Shown in pieces: positions 6,522-13,707 of a stretch of DNA of 26,614 nucleotides (its first letter is position 1; each line of letters opens with the position of its first letter). Source of the DNA: JBBRYK01 sp038237665 (lineage in GTDB: Bacteria; Actinomycetota; Thermoleophilia; Gaiellales; Gaiellaceae); the NCBI GenBank assembly GCA_038237665.1, contig JBBRYK010000033.1:1-26614 (forward strand). The letters run 5' to 3'. The notes below the pieces were generated by a model, which was not told the DNA's origin, did not search any database, and was given only the letters and a program-made list of their open reading frames with translations. A program made the translations under genes and the position numbers.

Positions 6522-8111
6522 CTAGGCTCGAACGAGGTCGTGCTCGAAGGCCCAGAGCGTCGCCGCGGCGCGGCTGCGGACGCCGGCCTTCTGGTAGACG
6601 TGCTGGACGTGGTGCCCGACGGTCTTGGCCGAGATGCCGAGATCCTCGGCGATCGCCTGGTTGGACTCGCCGCGCACGAGCACGAGGAGGACTTCGAGCT
6701 CGCGCTCGGTCAGCCCGGCCGGCAGTTCGCGGGGTCGCTCCCGCACGCGGTGGCCGGCGGCATTGAGCACGGCATCGACAGCGTTCGGGTCGAGTCGCCC
6801 TTCGCTGGCCTCTCGCTGGAGGTCTGCCTCTGCAGCCGGCGCCTCGAGAGCCGCCCGGTACGGCCGCGCCTCGCGCATGGCCCCGTAGCAGTCGGCGGCG
6901 GCGAGGATCCGGGCCGCCTGATCGAGTGCCGGCCCGCGCGTGCCCCGGTGGTAGCCGGAGCCATCGAGGCGTTCGTGATGTGAGCCGGCCAGGATCCCGA
7001 TCGGAGCGAGTACCGTCGACTGGGCGAAGGCGCGCTCCGTGAAGTGAGGATGGAGTCGAACTCGCTCCCATTCCCCGAACCCGAGCGGCCCGGGCTTTTC
7101 CCAGATCGCGTTCGACACGCCCACGCGCCCGAGGTCGTGCGCGAGCGCGGCGCGGCGCACGAGCGTCACGGAAGCTGCCGGCAGGCCCACCCGCCACGCG
7201 GCGGCCTCGGCGAGCTCGGCCACACCCGTCGAGTGCTCGCGAAGCCACGGCGACTTGAGACCGGTGAGCGCCGCGATGGCCATGAAGGCGGCATCGACCC
7301 GTTCGCCCGCGATCCTGGCCTGCGGGAACGGCTCGACGTCCAGCGCCTGCTCCCACATCCGCGTCTCGTCCAGGTCGGCGAGCATGTCGGGGAGGTTGCT
7401 CGCAGCGAGATCGGCGAGCCGAGGCTCGTACGCGGCACCTGTTCGACGCTCGACGACGGCCCGTGCCTCGTCGGGGTCCGCGGCGGAAAGGAAGAGGGAG
7501 ACGTCCCTCGCCACGTGCAGGAGACGCATCGGCAACGGGATCTCGTCGCCGCGGGCGTCCGGGAATCCCCGTCCGTCCCACCGCGCGAACACGTACCCGA
7601 GCGCTGCCTGGATGTCCGAGCCGAGGTCGAGCCACCCTGCGAACCGCTGCGCCACCTCGCACATCGCCGCGAACGCGTCACGTGCCCTCGGGCCGGCGTT
7701 GGCGATCGCATCCTCGATGAGCGCGGCGCGGACCTCCGGGGCGCGGCCGGCCCCGACGTGGGCCCGGTAGAACGCAAGCACCTCCGCGGGGTTCGTCGGG
7801 TCGATGAGGTAGAAGGCGGCTCGGTGCGCTATGTCGTCGCCGTACAGCTGCGTCGCCTCGTGCCCGTTCGAGGTGCACCCGGAGGCGTGGAGGAGCGCGA
7901 TGTAGTACGTATCCGCGAGCTCCTGCGCCGACGCTCCGGCCAGCTCGCCGAGACGGACCGCAAGCACCGCGGTGCGCAACGCATGCTCGAGCGGCTGCCC
8001 GGTGCCCAGGTCGGTGGCGAGCGAGAGGGCGCCAACCACCTCGGCAGTGCGGATCGGCTGCTCGCCCGAAGGCGGAAACGCTTCGACTGCACCGGGGGTT
8101 TCCGCCGCCAC
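6522..8111 (-). CDS. HD-GYP-like signalling protein with C-terminal LuxR HTH
   Basis: 529 aa, cytoplasmic. The C-terminal HD domain carries LAHDLGRVGVS (HD at about 325-326) and, at about 378-388, HHERLDGSGYHRG, the counterpart of the HHE...DGxGYP signature with histidine in place of the proline. The N-terminal third looks like a second, eroded copy: LLHASG (74-79) stands where HD is expected, and RWDGRGFPDARGDEIP (178-191) matches the DG-x-G-(Y/F)-P block. Residues 466-525 are a LuxR helix-turn-helix (LTERELEVLLVLVRGESNQA, then ISAKTVGHHVQHVYQKAGVR). HD-GYP proteins usually hydrolyse cyclic di-GMP or related nucleotides; joined to a DNA-binding domain, the protein may be a nucleotide-responsive regulator. 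The start is GTG at 8111 (MAAETPG). The gene is transcribed alone, convergent with the propeller gene. Confidence 0.88.
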   Translation of the reverse strand: MAAETPGAVEAFPPSGEQPIRTAEVVGALSLATDLGTGQPLEHALRTAVLAVRLGELAGASAQELADTYYIALLHASGCTSNGHEATQLYGDDIAHRAAFYLIDPTNPAEVLAFYRAHVGAGRAPEVRAALIEDAIANAGPRARDAFAAMCEVAQRFAGWLDLGSDIQAALGYVFARWDGRGFPDARGDEIPLPMRLLHVARDVSLFLSAADPDEARAVVERRTGAAYEPRLADLAASNLPDMLADLDETRMWEQALDVEPFPQARIAGERVDAAFMAIAALTGLKSPWLREHSTGVAELAEAAAWRVGLPAASVTLVRRAALAHDLGRVGVSNAIWEKPGPLGFGEWERVRLHPHFTERAFAQSTVLAPIGILAGSHHERLDGSGYHRGTRGPALDQAARILAAADCYGAMREARPYRAALEAPAAEADLQREASEGRLDPNAVDAVLNAAGHRVRERPRELPAGLTERELEVLLVLVRGESNQAIAEDLGISAKTVGHHVQHVYQKAGVRSRAAATLWAFEHDLVRA

Positions 8112-8193
8112 GCTGCGATCCTACGGCCAAAGCGCGTGGAATCGGCCCGAAGAACTAGGCCCCGGCCGCCGAAGTTTGTAGCGGAAGCTGCTA

Positions 8194-8451
8194 ATGAGGC
8201 TCGTGCACATCGTCAACCGCGATTCCATCGCAGGTCGCTTCTTCCTGATCAGGTCGGTCGACAGCCCACGGATCACCGCGGCGAACGTCGTCAAGAAGGG
8301 TCCGTGCGTCATCGACAAAGGCTTGTACCGCGCCAAGTGCACCGGCACACTCGCTCCGGGAAAGGCACTGGACATCCACTTGACGAAGAGTGGGGGCGGA
8401 ACGATCAACGTCTTTGCCTGTCCCAGCAATACCTACTGCCTGAGGGGGTAG
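8194..8451 (+). CDS. Small cysteine-containing protein, probably a C-terminal fragment
   Basis: 85 aa with the codon bias of a real gene (almost all third positions G or C). It reads as an exported beta-rich domain: RFFLIRSVDSPRITAANVVK, then four cysteines in GPCVIDKG, AKCTGTL, FACPS and TYCLRG. There is no signal peptide and an in-frame TAG lies just upstream of 8194, so the frame looks like the end of a longer secreted protein whose front is missing. A stem-loop begins at the stop codon, which supports a true gene end here. An overlapping minus-strand ORF (8121-8429) is judged a shadow. Function unknown. Confidence 0.55.
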   Translation: MRLVHIVNRDSIAGRFFLIRSVDSPRITAANVVKKGPCVIDKGLYRAKCTGTLAPGKALDIHLTKSGGGTINVFACPSNTYCLRG

Positions 8452-8470
8452 GAACCGTCCCCGCGGTTCC
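8451..8470 (+). terminator. Hairpin at the end of the small cysteine protein gene
   Basis: GGAACCG (8451-8457) pairs with CGGTTCC (8464-8470) over a six-base loop, starting on the last base of the TAG stop at 8449-8451. No T-run follows. It is placed as expected for a terminator of the 8194-8451 gene. Confidence 0.45.
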
Positions 8471-8527
8471 TGGCCGTCAGCGTCCGGCCCGGCCGTTTCC
8501 CTCGGGCGACCGCGATATGGTCATCGT

Positions 8528-8851
8528 GTGCCCGATGTTCCCCGGGCCGAGGCGGAAGCCCTGAGTGAGGGGCTCGATCGTCGCCTCGTCGCCGGGCTCT
8601 CGCTGATCGGGCTCGCGGCCACCGAGGCGGTCGAGGACCGGTCCGAAACAGCCGTACAGATCGCCGCCGCGGCGGAGGTCTACGCCCACCAGGAGGGCAT
8701 CGTCAACGTCTATTCCGACGAGACGCCGGGGCACGAGTTCGTCGACCAGGCACGAGCGGCGCTCTCACCCGACGATGTCGCTCGCGCGACGGAGGCCGGC
8801 CGCAGGCTCACGATCAAGGAAGCACTCGAGCTTTCCAGCATTCGGACGTAG
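8528..8851 (+). pseudogene. C-terminal fragment of a large ATPase/TPR-type regulator
   Basis: 107 residues of alanine- and leucine-rich helices ending in the pattern AAAAEVYAHQEG ... FVDQARAALSPDDVARATEAGRRLTIKEALELS. This closely resembles the extreme C-terminus of large LuxR/adenylate-cyclase-type ATPase regulators, which end in an A-R-x-x-L-x-x-x-x-x-x-A-x-x-x-G-R-x-L-(S/T)-x-x-E-A-L helix. The ATPase, TPR bulk and any HTH are absent, and the apparent GTG start at 8528 lies mid-domain. It is most likely a remnant left by a large deletion. A short free-standing helical protein cannot be excluded. Confidence 0.55.
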
Positions 8852-8886
8852 TCGTACGCGACGTTACCGGGGGTAATCCACGCGTC

Positions 8887-9381
8887 TTGATCAGGTCCAG
8901 GCCCTATGGCGGCGACTACAACTCACCGCAGTTCTCGCCGGACGGGTCACGGTTCGTCTACGTCCGTGCGAACTCGCCGCTCTCGTCGCCGCCGCTCAAG
9001 CACGCGCTCTTCGTCGTCAAATCCAATGGGAGCGGGTCGCACCGGCTTACGCCCTGGTCGCTCGACGCCGGCGACAACCCGGACTGGTCACCGGACGGAA
9101 AGCTGATCGTCTTCCGCTCCAACTCGAGTGAGAACGCGCCGCAGTCGCAGATCTACGTCGTTGCGCCGGACGGGAGCGGTCTCCGGCAATTGACGCACGC
9201 CGAGATCGGCACGACCGTCCTCTCGTACTCTTTCTCCCCCGACGGTAGCTCGATCACGTTTGCTCAGACCGGAGTCGCGGGCCAGCCAGACATCTTCGTC
9301 ATGAACGCCGACGGCACGAACATCCAGCCGGTGACGCACACGAAACTGTGGGACAGCGCTCCGGACTGGGGCTCCGGCTAG
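8887..9381 (+). pseudogene. C-terminal fragment of a TolB-like PD40 propeller protein
   Basis: 164 aa containing repeated PD40/TolB blades: SPQFSPDGSRFVYV, NPDWSPDGKLIVF, SYSFSPDGSSITF and a last SAPDW, with a LFVVKSNGSGSHRLT-type strand between blades. Only about three blades are present where a closed propeller needs six or seven, and no signal peptide is seen. The same frame is open upstream of the TTG at 8887 and still reads like a blade (DVVVRDVTGGNPRVL from 8845), overlapping the end of the preceding fragment. This suggests the front of the gene was removed and its body now abuts an unrelated one. Intact relatives are secreted or periplasmic binding proteins. Confidence 0.65.
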
Positions 9382-9384
9382 CAA

Positions 9385-10182
9385 TTGGCAACGGCAACGG
9401 ACCTCAACGAGGCACTACGAACAGCCGATCGGCTTGTACGGCGGCTCCGGGCTGACAGCGGTTGCGATAGCTCCTACGATCCGCTGATCGGGGATCCATT
9501 GCCTTATCCCGAGCCGCAGTTGATCGGCGCGCAGGTCGTTCTGCGGCCGTTCGAAGAGCGCGACTTTGCTTCGGCGCTTGCGGTCGCTGAGGACCCGTCG
9601 ACGGCGCGATGGTTGAACCCGTTTCCCGCGGCGGATGCTCCCGGTGCAGTTGCGTTTTTCGAGGCCGAGCGGCGCGGAGGGCGGGTGCTCGACCTCGTGC
9701 TCGCGGACCGTGGTGACGGCGAATATCTCGGGGAAGTGGTGCTGCTGGCACGACCGCAACTCGTTGGAGAGCTCGCCTACGTGGTCGCACCCGCAGCCCG
9801 TGGACGTGGTCTCGCCGGCGAGGCGATTCACCTGCTGAGTCGGTGGGCGTTCCGCGATCTCGGCCTGGCTCGGCTCGAGTTGAGGATCGAGCCGACGAAC
9901 ACGGCTTCGCAGCGGGTGGCGGTCAAAGCCGGGTTCCAGCGGGAAGGCCTTCTGCGTTCCGCGTTCGTGCTCCGCGGACGGCGCACCGACGTCGTCCTCT
10001 ACTCGCGCCTTCCAACGACTGAAGGGTGGTCGATCCTCTACCGCGTTGCCGCAGGCCCCGCTTTGGCTTCAGCCCTCACGCGTCACGACCGCGCCGAACC
10101 AGCGGGAACTGCCGTCGGTGGCGACCTCTTGGCGGCTTACGGGCCGAGCATCACTCGCTGCTGGACGCCGCCCAGAGGTTGA
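9385..10182 (+). CDS. GNAT family N-acetyltransferase with a run-on C-terminus
   Basis: 265 aa as read. The GNAT domain starts near residue 46 (LIGAQVVLRPFEERDFASAL), contains the acetyl-CoA loop VAPAARGRGLAGEAI (about 139-153) and the RIEPTNTASQRVAVKAGF block (about 175-192), and resembles RimJ/RimL-type enzymes that acetylate an amino group on a protein or small molecule. The natural end should be near LYSRLPT: such proteins often close with LPTD, and one base added near 10018 would give a stop at 10020-10022. As it stands the frame runs on for about 55 residues and overlaps the aldo/keto reductase gene by 32 bases. The true start may be TTG at 9499, preceded by GGGGA, instead of TTG at 9385. 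Confidence 0.75.
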   Translation: MATATDLNEALRTADRLVRRLRADSGCDSSYDPLIGDPLPYPEPQLIGAQVVLRPFEERDFASALAVAEDPSTARWLNPFPAADAPGAVAFFEAERRGGRVLDLVLADRGDGEYLGEVVLLARPQLVGELAYVVAPAARGRGLAGEAIHLLSRWAFRDLGLARLELRIEPTNTASQRVAVKAGFQREGLLRSAFVLRGRRTDVVLYSRLPTTEGWSILYRVAAGPALASALTRHDRAEPAGTAVGGDLLAAYGPSITRCWTPPRG

Positions 10183-11176
10183 TGTCGCTGTCGGTCGCGT
10201 ACCTGTCGATCTCGGCCAGCTCCTCCGGCGAGAACTCGATGTTGTCCAGCGCGCCCAGGTTCTCCTCGAGCTGCTCGACGCTGCTGGCTCCGATCAGCGT
10301 CGAGGTCACGCGGGACTCGCGCAGGATCCAGGCCAGCGCCATCTGGGCGAGCTTCTGGCCGCGCCGCGCGGCGATGTCGTTCAGGGCGCGGATCTTCGCG
10401 ATCGCCTCGTCGCTCAGGAGGTCGGGGGACAACGAGGCCGGGCGGCTGGCCCGTGAGCCCTCGGGGATCCCGTTCAGGTAGCGGTCGGTGAGCATGCCCT
10501 GCGCGAGAGGCGAGAAGGCGATGCAGCCGACACCCTCCTCGGCGAGGACGTCGAGCAGCCCGTCCTCCTCGACCCAGCGGTTCAGCATCGAATAGCTGGG
10601 TTGGTGGATCAGCAGCGGGGTCCCGAGCCCGCGGAGGATCGCCGCGGCCTCCCTGGTCTTTGCCGCCGAGTAGGACGAGATGCCGACGTAGAGGGCCTTC
10701 CCCTGCCGGACGGCGGTTGCGAGCGCGCCCATCGTCTCCTCGAGCGGCGTCTCGGGGTCGAAGCGGTGCGAATAGAAGATGTCGACGTACTCGAGCCCCA
10801 TGCGGGCCAGGCTCTGATCGAGGCTCGCGAGCAGGTACTTGCGCGAGCCCCACTCGCCGTAGGGCCCCGGCCACATGTCGTAGCCGGCCTTGGTCGAGAC
10901 GACCAGCTCGTCACGGTACGGCGCGAGATCGTCCCGCAGCAGCTTCCCGAAGTTCTCCTCGGCCGACCCGTAGGGGGGGCCGTAGTTGTTGGCCAGGTCG
11001 AAGTGCGTGATGCCGAGGTCGAACGCGCGGCGCACGATCGCGCGGCTCGTCTCCAGCGGACGGTCGTGTCCGAAGTTCCACCAGAGGCCGAGCGAGACCG
11101 CGGGCAGCTGCAGGCCGCTCCGGCCGGAGCGCCGGTACTGCTTCCCCTCGTAGCGGTTGGGGGCAGGGACGTGAAT
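10151..11176 (-). CDS. Aldo/keto reductase, glyceraldehyde-3-phosphate reductase type
   Basis: About 341 aa, closely resembling E. coli YghZ (L-glyceraldehyde 3-phosphate reductase), an NADPH-dependent cytosolic enzyme that reduces aldehydes. The catalytic tetrad is visible: Asp and Tyr in HFDLANNYGPP, Lys in VVSTKAGYDMW and His in DIFYSHRFDP. The NADPH-binding C-terminal segment TSTLIGASSVEQLEENLGAL is also present. The first standard start codon in frame (GTG at 11035) would cut off the conserved front (RYEGKQYRRSGRSGLQLPAV, then LGLWWNFGHDRPLE). That sequence is in frame back to about 11170. The only suitable initiation site is an ATT at 11174-11176, seven bases after AAAGGAGA, giving MHVPAPNRYEG. 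I therefore extend the gene to 11176. The alternative is a mutated ATG or a sequence error. Confidence 0.85.
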   Translation of the reverse strand: MHVPAPNRYEGKQYRRSGRSGLQLPAVSLGLWWNFGHDRPLETSRAIVRRAFDLGITHFDLANNYGPPYGSAEENFGKLLRDDLAPYRDELVVSTKAGYDMWPGPYGEWGSRKYLLASLDQSLARMGLEYVDIFYSHRFDPETPLEETMGALATAVRQGKALYVGISSYSAAKTREAAAILRGLGTPLLIHQPSYSMLNRWVEEDGLLDVLAEEGVGCIAFSPLAQGMLTDRYLNGIPEGSRASRPASLSPDLLSDEAIAKIRALNDIAARRGQKLAQMALAWILRESRVTSTLIGASSVEQLEENLGALDNIEFSPEELAEIDRYATDSDINLWAASSSE

Positions 11177-11183
11177 CGATTCG

Positions 11184-11191
11184 TCTCCTTT
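11184..11191 (-). promoter_or_regulatory. Shine-Dalgarno that decides an ATT start
   Basis: AAAGGAGA on the minus strand, seven bases before the ATT at 11176. No ATG, GTG or TTG occurs in the appropriate window, while the conserved N-terminus of the reductase follows directly. Confidence 0.7.
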
Positions 11192-11313
11192 CTGAGCGAT
11201 CGCTCCAGCTCGCCTCGGGTGGTGTCGGGTGAGGATGACAGGGCGCGCGCTGCCGCGTCACCGGCAGGACGTCGTGCACTTTGAAACATTCCGGGAGAGG
11301 TTCGGGTGCCCGG

Positions 11314-11709
11314 CTAGCGCTTCGCGAGGGTGTCGCTGTACGCGAAGGTGCAGCCGCCGCCGCTGTAGTTCGCGGTCACCGACAGCAGATAGTCGGTCTG
11401 GAAGGTGCCCTTGACGATCAGTGCGATCTTCTTCCCCGAGACACTCGGCACGGTCGCCTTGTAGACGAACGTTCCGGCCCCGGTGATCTTCAACGCCTTC
11501 AGGGTCGGCGTTTTCAGCCTGCACGCCGCCGGCGCCTTCTTGGGGGCGAGCGTGAGGGTCGCCACGGTCCGGCCGTCCTTGCCGATCGTCGCCGCGGTCG
11601 TCGTATCCGTGCCCTTGAACTTCGCACCCTTGGCGGGCAGCACCGCAAGTGCGGAGGGCACGATGACGAGGGACGCGAAAAGGATCAGCAGTGGCCTGCG
11701 CACCGGCAT
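11314..11709 (-). CDS. Small exported protein, unknown function
   Basis: 131 aa. MPVRRPLLILFASLVIVPSA is a clear signal peptide (to about residue 23). The mature part is threonine- and lysine-rich with alternating beta-strand segments (TVATLTLAPKKAPAACRLKT, then FVYKATVPSV and KIALIVKGTFQ) and ends in SVTANYSGGGCTFAYSDTL. Two cysteines could form one disulfide. The fold looks like a small immunoglobulin-like or beta-sandwich secreted domain; no family can be named. The ATG at 11709 is four bases after the stop of the ATP-grasp gene, so it is the last gene of that operon. The longer in-frame ORF to 12156 is the arginine/serine-rich shadow of the ATP-grasp gene. Confidence 0.75.
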   Translation of the reverse strand: MPVRRPLLILFASLVIVPSALAVLPAKGAKFKGTDTTTAATIGKDGRTVATLTLAPKKAPAACRLKTPTLKALKITGAGTFVYKATVPSVSGKKIALIVKGTFQTDYLLSVTANYSGGGCTFAYSDTLAKR

Positions 11710-11713
11710 GACT

Positions 11714-12985
11714 CTACGCGCCGCTCGGAACCGATGCAACGCCCCGCTGGTCTCTCGCCCACGCGCCGAGCAGACCGCGGTAGTGCGAGACGAACTGCTC
11801 GTGCTCGTGCTCCGGGAACGTCGACCGCACGGTCTGCACGAGCAGGTCGTCGAACTCGGGGCTCTCGACGTACTCCAGCACCGTCGCGTCCAGGTCGGCG
11901 AGGTGCTCGGCGCAAAACTCCTGGTACGCCGGAACCTGGAAGTAGTCGTCGGCGAGCCGCCTGTACTCGGCGAGCTTCTCGTCGTACGAAAGATCCTCCC
12001 GGTCGCCGATCTCGAAGTACGCGCGTGTGTTCTGGTTGATCCGCATCGTCCGCCGCGTGACCGCGCAGAAGACGCACCACTTGACGAGTGCCGTGATCGC
12101 CCACGGGAAGTAGTAGTGGAGGCTCGTGAGAGCGACGTCGGGCGAGGCGTTCGCATAGTCGATCGGAAAGACGTCGTCGTCCTTGACGAGCGTTTCGCAG
12201 GAGTTGAACTCCCAGCGGAAGAAGGCGTTCACGAGCCGGCTGATGGTCACGATCTCGACTCCGAGCTCGGGCGTCAGGAAGCCGTGCGCAACCTTGTAGC
12301 GGTCGTGCAGCGGCCGTTCCGGGTCGTAGTGCATGACCATCGTCTCGGCCCCGATCGAGAGGCTGCGCACGAAGACGTCGAAGTCGACCGCCTGCTGGAG
12401 GTGCATCAGCCGTTCACCGGATGTGTCGTAGCCCTGACGCAGCTCCTCCGGGCTCTCGATCCGTGTTACGCCGACCCACTGGCCGCCGTCGAACGGCTTC
12501 ATGTAGAGGGGATAGCCGACCAGCTCACCGATCGCGTCCAGGTCGAACTGCGCGTTGTAGCGGGTGGCCATCTCCTCGAAACGCGTGCTCGCGGACTCGA
12601 AGCGGACACTTCGCGGCGGGAGCTTGTGCGGGATCAGCCAGGTCGTCGGAACCTTCAGGCCGAGCCGCATCATCGCGCAGTACGCCGCGTGCTTCTCCAT
12701 CGCCTGGAACGTGAAGGGGTTGTTGAGCAGGTACACGTCGTCCATCAGCGAGATCTTCTTCAGCCACTCGCGCGGCAGGTGGTACCACCAGGAGAGACGG
12801 TCGATGACGAGGGAGTGGCGCGGCTGGTAGCGGAGGTCGAAGGGCTCGTTGAGAACACGCTCGGTGCGGAAGGCGTGCGTCTCGCCGCGATAGTCGATCG
12901 CCGGCAGGCGCGAGACGATCTGCTCGAAGGCGCCCGGCCAATCCTCCTCCGTGCCCAGCAGCAGTCCGATCAGGTGCTCAGCCAT
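11714..12985 (-). CDS. RimK-like ATP-grasp ligase
   Basis: 423 aa, soluble. The centre has ATP-grasp features: YPLYMKPFDGGQWVGVTRIE (about 158-177) holds the nucleotide-contacting lysine and glycine loop, RWEFNSCETLV (about 258-268) and FPIDYANASPDV (about 273-284) supply acidic and asparagine residues for metal binding, and FRS/ARG-type positions lie between. ATP-grasp ligases join a carboxylate to an amine or thiol through an acyl phosphate. The N-terminal part (about 1-110) resembles the pre-ATP-grasp Rossmann-like domain. The aromatic and CxxC-containing helix LVKWCVFCAV near 300-309 is unusual. The ATG at 12985 overlaps the upstream esterase stop as TGATG, and the ORF's earlier in-frame start at 13027 is rejected for that reason. 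With two hydrolases upstream it may ligate an amino acid or peptide to an ester or glycan; the substrate is unknown. Confidence 0.85.
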   Translation of the reverse strand: MAEHLIGLLLGTEEDWPGAFEQIVSRLPAIDYRGETHAFRTERVLNEPFDLRYQPRHSLVIDRLSWWYHLPREWLKKISLMDDVYLLNNPFTFQAMEKHAAYCAMMRLGLKVPTTWLIPHKLPPRSVRFESASTRFEEMATRYNAQFDLDAIGELVGYPLYMKPFDGGQWVGVTRIESPEELRQGYDTSGERLMHLQQAVDFDVFVRSLSIGAETMVMHYDPERPLHDRYKVAHGFLTPELGVEIVTISRLVNAFFRWEFNSCETLVKDDDVFPIDYANASPDVALTSLHYYFPWAITALVKWCVFCAVTRRTMRINQNTRAYFEIGDREDLSYDEKLAEYRRLADDYFQVPAYQEFCAEHLADLDATVLEYVESPEFDDLLVQTVRSTFPEHEHEQFVSHYRGLLGAWARDQRGVASVPSGA

Positions 12986-13707
12986 CAGCAGAACCTGGGT
13001 AGATGATGAGCGATCTGCGCCCTCCATGACGGCCAGTCATGGGGGACGTCGAAGCCCCAGAGGTCGAGTTCCACGGGGATTCCCTTCCCCGCGACCAGGT
13101 GCGCGAACGTCTGTGTCGACTCGAGCGCGCCGGTCGTGTCCTCCCACTGGCCCTGCCCGCAGACGAGCAGCATGCTGAGGCGGCCGCGGAGCCACTCCAA
13201 ATGGTCGCCGTGCAGGTGTGAGACGTAGTCCATCGGATTGTTGAAATAGACGGCCTCGCCCCGCTCGCCCCAGCCCATCGTCGAGACGTCGTAGACGCCG
13301 GAGAGGCAGATGGCGAGCGGAAAGAGGTCGGCCCGCTTGAGCGCGAAGTTGGCCGCGTGGAATGCGCCCAGGCTGCAACCGGTGACCATGATCTCGGCGG
13401 AGCCGCCGCAGTCGGCGTGGATGAAGGGCGCGACCTGCTCGGTCACCCAGCGCTCGTAATGGCCATGGCGGCGGGCGCGCTCCTCGGTCGGGACGTCGCG
13501 ATCGGCCCAGCTCCACGAGTCGAAGCTCGAGACCGTGTACACCTTCAGGCGGCCGCCGTCGATCAGCCCTGCGAGGGCACCGATCATCCCGTTCGACTCG
13601 TAGTCCCACGGCGCGCCCTGCTCCGAGGGGAAGACGAGGAGCGGCCGGCCCCACTCGCCGTAGGCCAGCACAGGCACACCTTCGATCGTCAGCTCCCGCT
13701 TGGTCAT
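12985..13707 (-). CDS. Alpha/beta hydrolase (esterase D-like)
   Basis: 240 aa, no signal peptide. The nucleophile elbow is G-C-S-L-G (Ser at about 112, in VTGCSLGAFHAANFALK). The likely catalytic histidine is in the last strand loop GFDVPHDWPSW (about 223). It belongs to the same broad family as the upstream gene (esterase D / enterochelin esterase-like fold) but is shorter and lacks an N-terminal beta domain. The ATG at 13707 overlaps the upstream stop by four bases (ATGA), and its own stop overlaps the ATP-grasp start by one base. The long ORF reaching 14454 in this frame is a shadow of the Fes-like gene. It probably cleaves an ester; the physiological substrate is unknown. Confidence 0.85.
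   Translation of the reverse strand: MTKRELTIEGVPVLAYGEWGRPLLVFPSEQGAPWDYESNGMIGALAGLIDGGRLKVYTVSSFDSWSWADRDVPTEERARRHGHYERWVTEQVAPFIHADCGGSAEIMVTGCSLGAFHAANFALKRADLFPLAICLSGVYDVSTMGWGERGEAVYFNNPMDYVSHLHGDHLEWLRGRLSMLLVCGQGQWEDTTGALESTQTFAHLVAGKGIPVELDLWGFDVPHDWPSWRAQIAHHLPRFC

Noticed and set aside
6331..7662. A 443-codon minus-strand ORF within the HD-GYP gene.
   Set aside because: Shadow frame of the HD-GYP/LuxR protein; extremely arginine-rich and runs over the 15-bp hairpin.
8121..8429. A 102-codon minus-strand ORF opposite the small cysteine protein.
   Set aside because: Third-position GC bias and the downstream hairpin favour the plus-strand frame; the minus-strand product shows no recognisable feature.
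11281..11308. Possible terminator after the small exported protein gene.
   Set aside because: Only a five-base-pair stem (CCGGG/CCCGG) with a 13-base loop; too weak to call.
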